A DNA stretch of 64,000 bases, taken from Symbiodinium natans. Taxonomy: Eukaryota; Sar; Dinophyceae; Suessiales; Symbiodiniaceae. The stretch lies in assembly GCA_905221605.1 (NCBI GenBank), contig CAJNDS010002294.1:438501-502500 (forward strand), written 5' to 3'. Every line of letters begins with the position of its first letter. Positions within the stretch are counted from its first letter, which is position 1. Position numbers and translations under genes: made by a program. Below the pieces are notes generated by a model. It was not told the DNA's origin, ran no database searches, and was given only the letters and a program-made list of their open reading frames with translations. This document shows, one piece after another, positions 55,860 through 64,000 of this stretch.

Positions 55860-56225
55860 AAAATAAGTAAAGTAGAGGGTGGAGGAGGCAATAGGGGGGC
55901 TGGGCAGGCAAGCAGCGGGTGTTTGGGTGAGAGCGGTTGGGTGAGGGCGGAGTCTGTTTAATCACTTTATTTTCAGAGGCAAGGGGGGAGGGGGGAGGGA
56001 GGAGGGGGTAGGAGCGGGTAGGAGCGGGCAGGAGGTAGTGGGCAGTAGGGGGTGGTAGAGGGTAAGGGGTAGGGGCTAGGGGGTGAGGGTAGTGAGGGCG
56101 GGGGTTCAGGGGCCAGGGGCTAGGGAGTAGAGGGTAGGGGGTAGGGGGAGGGTGGTGAGGGTGGTGATAGGGGCAAGGGGTAGGGGGGAGGGGGTAGGGG
56201 GCAGGGAAGTGAGGGTGGTGATGAG
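55860..56225. repeat. G-rich GGTAGGGG minisatellite-like tract
   Basis: Runs of GGGTAGGGGG, GGGAGGGGG and GAGGGTGGTGA give dense G-tracts on the plus strand. It may form quadruplexes. There is no gene. Confidence 0.8.
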
Positions 56226-59200
56226 GGCGTGCATGCTGAGCCCCTTAAATCACAAACTGGAAGCCGAGGCGAATTGCAAGGAATTCTTGCCTGCGATCCA
56301 GCACCGACTCTCGACTATGTTTCTTCTCCCTGTGCCAGTGTGCCCAGAGGCAAGGCCCATAAACCCGTAATATCACGCTCATACAGGTGCTTTTGTGAAA
56401 GACTCCAGCATGTGGATGCCACATTCTCCGAACCTGGAGACGTTGCTTCAAACCGAAGCTAAGGATTGGCAGTTTATGTGTTCGTTGTCACCGGCTACCA
56501 CCGTCACGTCGGACATGTTGGGGACTACTACGCAGATCCAAGCGACTTTCCCGGATAAAGGTCTTGTTCCCTTTGCATTGATTGAGAAGTACCCATAGAC
56601 CCAACAACGAATTCGACTCTTGCATCACAGGCCGTGCATAGCTGTGCATCCTGTCCGGGGTGTTTTGCAGAATGAAGTCATGGCTTCGGACCCAGGCTTG
56701 GCCACCATGTCCTGGAAGTCGGGGGAGCCGTATGGAAGGCCAGAAAGCCCTCTCAACCCGCTTAGCTGTCTTAGCTGTCTTAGCCATCTTGGGGATGGTT
56801 CAAGGCCTCGCCAGCACATGATCATGTCGGTAGTCAACGTCTTCACATCGATGGGTCAGCCACTCCTGTAACTTGGCATTCTTACTGCCGCCTTGCTTTA
56901 CAAGGATAGGGCTGACAGCCGACAGCTGAGGAAGGAGGACTACACACACCTGTTCCGTGGACTCGCCCCTGAGCAAGAGGAGGTCCTGACAAAGGCTTGG
57001 AGAAGTTTCCAAGCGGACTTGAAGGAGGCGCCTTCGTGTGCGTCAACGCCGTATCGGCATGCTCCAACACGCTCCTGTGCACCCATCATGCTCAGATGTG
57101 CACGCAGGTGGAGGAGGAGATTCACCGACAGCGCGTGCACTTCACCAAAGCGTTTCGCACACACAATCAGGATCTGTCCCTGCACAGGAGATCGATCGAC
57201 GGAATGAGAAGCGTGAGATCCTGAACATCAACATGCCTGGCCCTCAAGGAGAACGACACGACAGTTCTGTTGCACCCTGGATCAGTATCGACACAGCTTC
57301 GAAGCAGCTGAACGTGACCGAGGTCTCCTAAGGTTGTCGAGAGCGCAGTGTCGAAATGAGCTGCGGCACTCGACAGTTTCTTGCTGGGTCTCCCCCTGTT
57401 TGCATTCCCAGCGGCTTCGAACAACACAAAGACTGGCTGTTCAAGCACCACTTTGCAGATATTTGCAGAAGCAGTGCGTAGCAGATTCTGCTCGCCCGGC
57501 TGCTTATCATCGAGCGACGACGGGTGAGGAAGGTGGATTGCTGCCTTGCTGACCCGATCCTGAGGGGAACTGCAGGTTACAGTCACATGCTAACCCTTGC
57601 GTAGGAGGCCGTTACCGGATCTGCCACAATAGCATCTGATCACTTCCCACCAACCCTCTCAGGATCCAGCGATCGGTTAGGTTAAAACAAGTATGTTTGC
57701 CTGCACGTCTGCCCGTGTTCTCCGCATTGATGTCACAGAAAACATCGAAAGCTTATCAGCGGAAACAGCCGTAGATGAGTAGATGATGAAGTGGTTGAGG
57801 TCTACACCAAGCAGTCCCTCACGAAAGCTTCTGCAGAGGCTGCATGTGAAGGAGGCAGCGTGCCCATCCACACAAATTTCAGTGCTGTCCTCATGCAGGC
57901 TGACAAGGAATCAACTCAGCGCGATTTGTGGGACAAGGCACCTTTGCCACAAACCATTGCATAAGGGTTTTGACGCCCGTTGAGGGAAGATGTGTGAATA
58001 TTGATCCCCGTCGCGAATAGTGACACGTTCACAAAGTCAGGAAGCATCTTGCCGAGTCGTCCGTGCTCTGGCACGAGCACAGTCGATCAAAAAAGAGGAG
58101 GTATGTCAAGAGGCAAAGGGCTTGGGGCTCAATGATCAGCATTTCGGGCTGAGGTTGAAGGACACTGTTCCCGGCTGACAAGGATCGACTGGAAACGATG
58201 TTGCTATGTCTTGGAGGGTGGCGCTGTTGCTTGCCTCTGCCTCTGGTGGTTGCAGGGAGACACAACTGAGCCCCCATGATTGAAAATACAAGGAACACTA
58301 ATATACTAATTAATGAACACGAATCTGAAGCTGAAATGGAGGGGCAGCCTACGCAGTTGACTCTGGCCTTGGGCTTGACACCTCCGATCGAGAATAGCCA
58401 GGGATGGCAAAGATGGCCGCAGCAGCTTTGCGCACCGCACATTGCGCCCCCTGATGTTGAGGTAGTTAGCTCTTCTGCTTTAAGCGCTTGAATCCGAGAC
58501 ACACCGGACTTTCCGGTCGTCAGCTGATGTCACAAATAGGAGAACCTGTGCACCCTCTAAAGCCAAGACCAACTCGGATGCAAAAGAGCAAGTCTGGGAA
58601 CGCCCCTTCTCACAAGATCACTTGGTTCTTGTATGTCTTGAAGACTTGGCATGTTGCACACAGGTTGCATCAGATGTCGCGCAGTGCAGCCTGGTCGAGG
58701 CTAGGAAAGGGGAATGTCGACTGCAAGGGAGAGTGCAGGATCTTGTGTTTTTAAAACTGCAAAGGGGCCGTGTCAATCGCCAACTCTTCTGCGGGAAACT
58801 CCGGTCATCTGTAACAGAGCCAAGCTGAACAGGGCTGAATGAATGGCGAAAGGGTCGATTGTTGGTCTCTGCAGCGTCAAGCACGCCGGTTGGCGAAGCG
58901 TGATTCAGCAGAGCTTGAGTTTGAATCGTCGAATGCAGAGGTTTGCAGAGAGCAGGAAAGTGTCCCAGGGGGAAACGAGGGATGGCCATGAGTAACAAGA
59001 TGAACTCTCGTGCAGCAAGACGAGATTCGAGATGCCATCCGCCTCGAATCCGCAATGAGGCACACTTGACCAAAGTCCTTGCCAAGGACAAGGTGCATTC
59101 AAAGCATTCAGTTTTTCCAGTCGTTTCAGTCACTGCGATCTGCTCGAAGGCAATCTCCAGGGATCTTTGGAGTCCTGCCCCAGCCTCGAACGATTAGCAT

Positions 59201-59430
59201 TCCCTGTGAGGCTTGACACCAGCCGAACTGTACTTGATTCTATTTAAATAAGATTGGACACATGCATAAAAGGTGGCTGCTGAAATCGAGTCAGGCAAGT
59301 TGTACAAGGTCAGAGTCTTAACAGAAACTTTTCTGACACCTGTTCAACACCTGTGTTCGGTGCACTTTCCGAGTTTGCGTGTGTTTACATTTGCATTGCC
59401 AGCCCAGAGCTGCCCTGCCGCACAGGACTT
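56226..59430. other. Unassigned DNA with possible exons
   Basis: Exon-like plus-strand segments at about 56895-57010 (Arg/Glu-rich), 57100-57170 and 57190-57330 could belong to one spliced gene, but no domain is recognised. The rest shows nothing assignable. Confidence 0.35.
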
Positions 59431-59431
59431 T

Positions 59432-59653
59432 GACCTCGCCCGGGCCAAAGCCATGGACACGCCCGTCGGTCAAAGCGATGCCGAGGCCTGGAAGCGTGCT
59501 GTGACCGGAATCAGACGACGTGTGAAGTTTTCACGTCGCACGGATCCGCATGGCCATTCACCGCAGGTGCTTCTTGCAGCTCTGGCTGCAGCCACAGATG
59601 CTAGTGATGTGTGGAGTCAGATGGCAGACTGCGTGTCCCTAGGGGGCGGATGA
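59432..59653 (+). CDS. Exon-like open frame, unknown product
   Basis: A helix-rich peptide (DLARAKAMDTPVGQSDAEAW, then VLLAALAAATDASDVWSQM) follows a Pro/Ala/Cys-containing stretch. It reads like an exon on the plus strand just upstream of the MsrA gene, but I do not recognise it. Confidence 0.3.
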   Translation, partial: DLARAKAMDTPVGQSDAEAWKRAVTGIRRRVKFSRRTDPHGHSPQVLLAALAAATDASDVWSQMADCVSLGGG

Positions 59654-60135
59654 GCGCACGCCACCGACCTCCGTCGGTAACTTAGTAGACATGCAACAGC
59701 ATGCCTCTGCTGACCTGGCATTCAAAAGTGTCATAAGTTCACAAGACTGACACCTTCGTCTGTCTCACTGTTTCATGAGGTGGACCGATCCTCTGCAGGA
59801 GCCAGGTTTGACTGCCGAGTTTGGAAGTTTTCGTGGCATTCAACGGAGCCTTTCCTCGAGCTGCAATCAGGCTGAACATAAATGAACATGCGAGGCGCTC
59901 AGAGACTGTCAAACACATCAGCCAGTCAGCTGTCGTAACTTGGAGCAAAGGACTTGACTGCTTCGCCGTCAGCCATGACAGCTTGGAGATCCTGGCAAGC
60001 TTACTCCCCACCGAGCGCACCAGCGTCGCTAGGCTAGGCTAGGCTCTGAAGTTTCCTCAGGGCCCTTGAGTTGGCTCGCCGTGCGATCCGCAGCATAAGC
60101 AGTTGCTCAAGCTTTCCAGATCGTCGGCCACAGGA
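59654..60135. other. 5' flank of the MsrA gene
   Basis: No recognised feature. Dinoflagellate promoters lack a readable TATA box, so none is called. Confidence 0.4.
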
Positions 60136-61253
60136 ATGGCGACAAACAGCTTGGCATTTTTGGTGGCCAGAGGTGGTGCTGCCTCTTCAGCCGCTTCCGC
60201 TGTTGCCCAGAGTCGGCACCACAGCGTGTCTTCAGCACCCAGCAGCTTTGCCGTTCGTGCCGGGGCTTGGTCGGGAGTTGCGGCTGCTGGTGCAGTCCAG
60301 GCAGTCCAGGCCCGACGGCGGAGGGGTGTCCACAGCTCCCGGGTGTCGATGGGGGGAATGCTCCGCATGATCACAAAAGACGAAGCACTGCCCGGTCGAG
60401 CCAAAGAAATGCCCATTTCCGAGAAACACTTCGTGCTTGGAACCCCTATGAAGGGTCCCTGGCCCGCAGGCTCTGACATGTTTGTTTTTGCGAACGGATG
60501 TTTCTGGGGCAGCGAGAAAGGCGTTTGGAGGCTTCCAGGCGGCGGCATTATCTCAACTGCTGTGGGGTATGCAGCCGGATTCACACCGAATCCGAACTAC
60601 CAAGAAGCTTGCAGTGGTCTTACGGGCTCTACAGAGGCAGTTCAAGTGGTCTTCGATCCCGACAAGGTTTCTCTCGTCGATATCCTACGATGGTTCTGGC
60701 AGGCGCACGATCCCACTCAAGGCATGGGACAAGGCAGGGAGTGCGGAACACATTGTGAAACTTTCCTCTCCAACTCTACGTGTGCTCGAACGAACTGATA
60801 GCGACCTGTGGTTTATGTTGTGTGTGTGTCTTTTTAAATGAGGCAACGACCGCGGAACCCAGTACCGCAGTGGCCTGTACTACTTTAATGACGAGCAGAA
60901 GGAGATCTTTGAGGCCAGCAAGAAAGCTTACGAGTCGGAGCTCGAGAAATCTGGTCGCGGGCGTGGGCAAATCACGACAGAGATCATTTCAGCGGATGAT
61001 TTCCCAGATCAACAAGTGTTCTACTATGCAGAGGCGCGGCTTGGGGATAACATGATGCCAAGCTCGCCTAGGCATTGAGGCATGTGTTGCCACAAGCTGC
61101 CAGGACTACCATCAGCAGTATTTGGCGAAGCCTGGGGCAAGACCGTATTGTTCCGCCCAACCTCAAGTCGTTGATCTGCCGGCCTTTGAAACCTGGTGCC
61201 CTCAGCACTTGCAGGCCAGGATTCTAAAGCACACCGTGCTCCTTCCGTTCTAA
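60136..61253 (+). CDS. MSRA: Peptide methionine sulfoxide reductase A
   Basis: Three exons (60136-60733, 60843-61033, 61104-61253) join in frame through GC-AG introns of 109 and 70 bases to give 312 residues. MsrA reduces the S-epimer of methionine sulfoxide in proteins, with electrons from thioredoxin. Family features are the catalytic Cys122 in [11 protein letters not shown], then [51 protein letters not shown] and FYYAEDYHQQYL, with a C-terminal Cys279 (PYCSAQ) placed to act as resolving cysteine. The first roughly 110 residues are Ala/Ser/Arg-rich with hydrophobic patches and lack acidic residues at the start, suggesting an organelle transit peptide. Without the second intron the frame would end early in a non-family tail, which supports the three-exon model. 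Confidence 0.92.
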
Positions 61254-62860
61254 CTCACCTAGCCCGAGCATGCACGACGCCTTAGGAGAAGTACAAGCCC
61301 AAGCTGAGCGAGGACTGCGCGGTTCACATTCATGACTAAGTCTGACATACACGGTCCTTGGTTGTTTTGCTTTTGCTGCTGCCTGCCGCTGTCATCTTGA
61401 ATTGCAGTAAGGTGGGCCATGACAATGCTTGTTTGGCTCCGCATGCCAAGCAAGCCAGCCTGCACAAACAAGATCAATCCACAGGTGTTCATCCAGACAG
61501 AACAAGACCATGCAAGGTAGGCTCGTCTTGAGACATACCACCATCTCGCACTGCCGGAAGTGCTGTCGCGCCGCCTCTACAAAGCGGCCAAAGCCGAGCC
61601 GAGCCAGCAACGGTTGCCATGCCTCAAGCTGTGCGCTCCTCACGTCATGGCTTCCTACACGATTCCGTTGTTTGATGTTTGCCAAGTGTGCCTTTGGCGA
61701 TCGCCAACCCATTTCCTCAGCTGGGCTCTTCAAACGGACCCCTGTGCAACGCTCTAAGAGGCTGACACAAGGATAGAGCACTCACTTATGAGGAGTAGAC
61801 CTAGAGCCCGAATTGGACCGCAGATCCCTGACACTGAAAAGGGCAGAGGCGCAGACCTTCAAATTTTTTCTTTCATCCCCAAGTCACGATAACCCGATAG
61901 CAACAACCGATTGAGTGTCATGTACGAGGTGCAAACTATGCTTGTGGGAGCCGTAGCATTCGCATGGTTTCGCATTCTCACGCCCGCTAGAGCCGCGAGT
62001 GCCAGTCTTGATGGCTGCACTTCTGGCATTCGCCCCTTACTGTAACAGCCTCAACAGGAACGGTCCGCTTAGAGGCAAGAGTAGGTTCGCAACACAGAAG
62101 AGCTGGAATCTCACTGCCAACCAGGATTCCATGCCTTTGCAGGACTTTTGGGCGGAACACGGCCCCAAGCCACATTGCGTCATCATGTCTCCGAATGAGC
62201 CGATTCAGTGGCCTTAGTAGAGTAGCGAAGGCATCTTGGAATGGATTTTTGAGATGCCGCATCTGTCACTGATGCATCCAGTGCAGTTTTCAGCACATAG
62301 TTTTCAGCACATGTGCTCCCCATTTCTGTTCGAGATTGTTTCAACACTCAACTCTTTGCTACAAACCCTTCGCCCGCCACTCTGCATCCTTGCGGCAAAA
62401 GGACCTAAGGATACCTGAGCATCCCAGTGCCACCATGAGTCACAGAGCACAGCAACTAGCAGCTGTCCTGGCTTCATGCCAGGTCCGCCTCGGAGGCCAG
62501 TTCAGACAAGGGGGCGGCAAAGGAGGCCGCCTTTGGATCTTGCGAGAACACTTCACCTTATCGCGCATGAGCAGTGCATGCGAAGCATCAAGCTCCCGGA
62601 GAAGGCTCAAGCCTGCGTTTAAGGCATTTGAGGCACACCGTCAGCACACCAAGCGGCTTTAGCCAGCACACCAGCCCAAGACCCGCCAAGCTTTCGGGGT
62701 GATGGACAGACAGTATTGGACATTGACCACCAGATCCAGTGTCTTATCCACCGCTTCTTAGCTACTGTCCAAGACGCGACACAGCCAACCCATAGTTTGG
62801 CCAAAGCGTGTCGAAAACCACATGGGTTCACCACTGAGCTCGCAGGCCAAGATCCCAAGT
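61254..62860. other. Unassigned DNA downstream of MsrA
   Basis: Overlapping sense and antisense frames (for example 61392-61781 minus and 61429-61776 plus) have no recognised motif. No RNA gene or repeat was found. Confidence 0.4.
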
Positions 62861-62869
62861 TCGTGTGTT

Positions 62870-63148
62870 GATATCACGAATTCGCAGGGGGCGCTTTTTA
62901 CTGATTGTCAAGCTGTCGAGGCAGCACTGTGGCGACGAGATGGGCAGTTTGTACCGAGACTTCGTGCACTCCAGATGATGTCGGATGAGTTGCGAGATAA
63001 AGCAGATAGATACAGCAGCCTGGGCATGTGGAATAGTTCACTTTTCTCGAGGCAAGCCACCCAGCTGGCAGTAGACAAGGCCATCACCACGTACCAGGAT
63101 TACTTCCCTCATGAGGCCTTCCTGTGCGAAAGACACGCTGGCCACTAG
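62870..63148 (+). CDS. Exon-like open frame, unknown product
   Basis: A helical, charged peptide (VEAALWRRDGQFVPRLRALQ, then AVDKAITTYQDYFPHEAF) ends at a stop. It is credible as a terminal exon. The family is not recognised. Confidence 0.3.
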   Translation, partial: DITNSQGALFTDCQAVEAALWRRDGQFVPRLRALQMMSDELRDKADRYSSLGMWNSSLFSRQATQLAVDKAITTYQDYFPHEAFLCERHAGH

Positions 63149-64000
63149 CCGTCACTAGCCGCCAGATGCCACTAGTACTCGAACTTGGGCTCTGAGATTA
63201 CCCTCTGCTATGGTACTAAAAATCTGGAACTGTGTCGGAGGCTCCGGAGCCAGACCTGAAAGGCTTGTTTCCCGTGGGCGTGAGCACAATGATCATGAAA
63301 GAGGCGCTTGTTTTGAGCACCTTGAGCCTTGAACACGTACCAATCCGTCAGGAAAACCTGTGTCACAACGCTCATTGCCGCCTTCAAGTTGCAAAGAGAG
63401 ATCCTGCCATGCTTTGGAAGCGTACATCCGTCCATTGTGGCTGCGCTGTCGTACTGGGCATGGACACTTAGGGCACTTGTTGAACGTGACAAGCTACGAA
63501 TCTGATGATCCACCTCAGTGCTGGTGGCATCAGACTATTGGTGCTGCTAGCAAAGTGGCAGGCAAAGGCGGCGACTATGCATTTGCGGTTGATAGGTCCA
63601 GGCCCCAGATCATCCCACACGCCACTGTCAAAAGCATCGAAATGTTTGGAGAGGAGTCGTTTTTTTCCATCGCAACGTACGAAGCCAGACGAGGGGAAAG
63701 TAAACAAAGGATGCCAAAAACTCTGTGACCCGTGTCTTTTGTTTTTCCTATGTTTAGACTGTTTAGACCCTCAAAACGCAAGCGATGTGGAGTATAGTCT
63801 TGGAGGTTGCGGCCTCAAGGCGGGTCTAGCAACGCAACATTCTCAAGCCTTAGTTCATTGCGCTCGATATCTCTCAGCCCGCACCACAAGCTTTGTCAAG
63901 TTCACGCACAGAGGCGTTGCACAAATATGTCTGAATGTATTTGTTTTTCTTATGTCTTGGTTTGTATTGTTTATATTCATATTCAGTTGAGGCTGGGAGC
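63149..64000. other. Unassigned DNA, possible exon at 63530-63715
   Basis: About 63530-63715 (+) encodes a balanced peptide (GKGGDYAFAVDRSRPQIIP, then VKSIEMFGEESFFSIATY) that may be an exon of the gene above. The remainder up to the window edge shows nothing recognised. Confidence 0.3.

Noticed and set aside
60734-60798. Shorter MsrA-like ORF reading through the first intron
   Set aside because: The tail after GMGQG is unrelated to the family, whereas splicing at 60733/60843 restores [10 protein letters not shown].

Overview
The window looks like nuclear DNA of a dinoflagellate, most likely a Symbiodiniaceae or related Suessiales alga. The protein families are eukaryotic, and the genes are split into many short exons. 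Nearly all resolved introns use GC-AG or GA-AG boundaries rather than GT-AG. Degenerate TTTAGGG-type tracts are scattered through the sequence. The left repeat of a large retroelement carries a near-exact copy of the dinoflagellate spliced leader (DinoSL). All assignments come from reading the sequence; no search was run.

Layout. 1-10.9 kb: no recognisable gene; microsatellites, a poly-G run, a tandem array of hairpin units (6.26-6.52 kb) and a purine-rich tract. 10.98-15.7 kb: a many-exon plus-strand gene encoding a Lys/Ala/Pro-rich N-terminus, ankyrin repeat, acidic linker, WGR domain and PARP regulatory domain, interrupted by an AT-rich island. 16.35-17.89 kb: a ten-exon arginine-type mono-ADP-ribosyltransferase gene. 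21.0-25.5 kb: a five-exon ABCB-type half-transporter gene. 26-29.8 kb: low-complexity and tandem-repeat DNA. About 31.3-32.5 kb: a partial gene with a TFIIS N-terminal-like domain followed by coiled coil. 33-44.4 kb: scattered exon-like open segments with no family assignment. 44.4-45.48 kb: simple and telomere-like repeats. 45.48-55.85 kb: an apparently intact tyrosine-recombinase retroelement. 60.1-61.25 kb: a three-exon methionine sulfoxide reductase A gene. The rest is unassigned.

The retroelement is the centre of interest. Its ends are split direct repeats in the order A1 - ORFs - B1A2 - ORF5 - B2, the topology described for PAT/Ngaro-type members of the DIRS order. It encodes ORF1 (unknown), a tyrosine recombinase, a CCCH zinc-finger gag-like protein and, after a single in-frame UGA, a polyprotein with an N-terminal C5-methyltransferase-like domain, reverse transcriptase and RNase H. 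A Cys-rich ORF5 lies between A2 and B2. B1 and B2 read as identical. A1 and A2 differ at one spot only, exactly where a spliced leader would join the transcript. This suggests that the element's 5' end is rebuilt after SL trans-splicing by annealing to an SL-like sequence inside its own repeat. That mechanism is an inference and can be tested.
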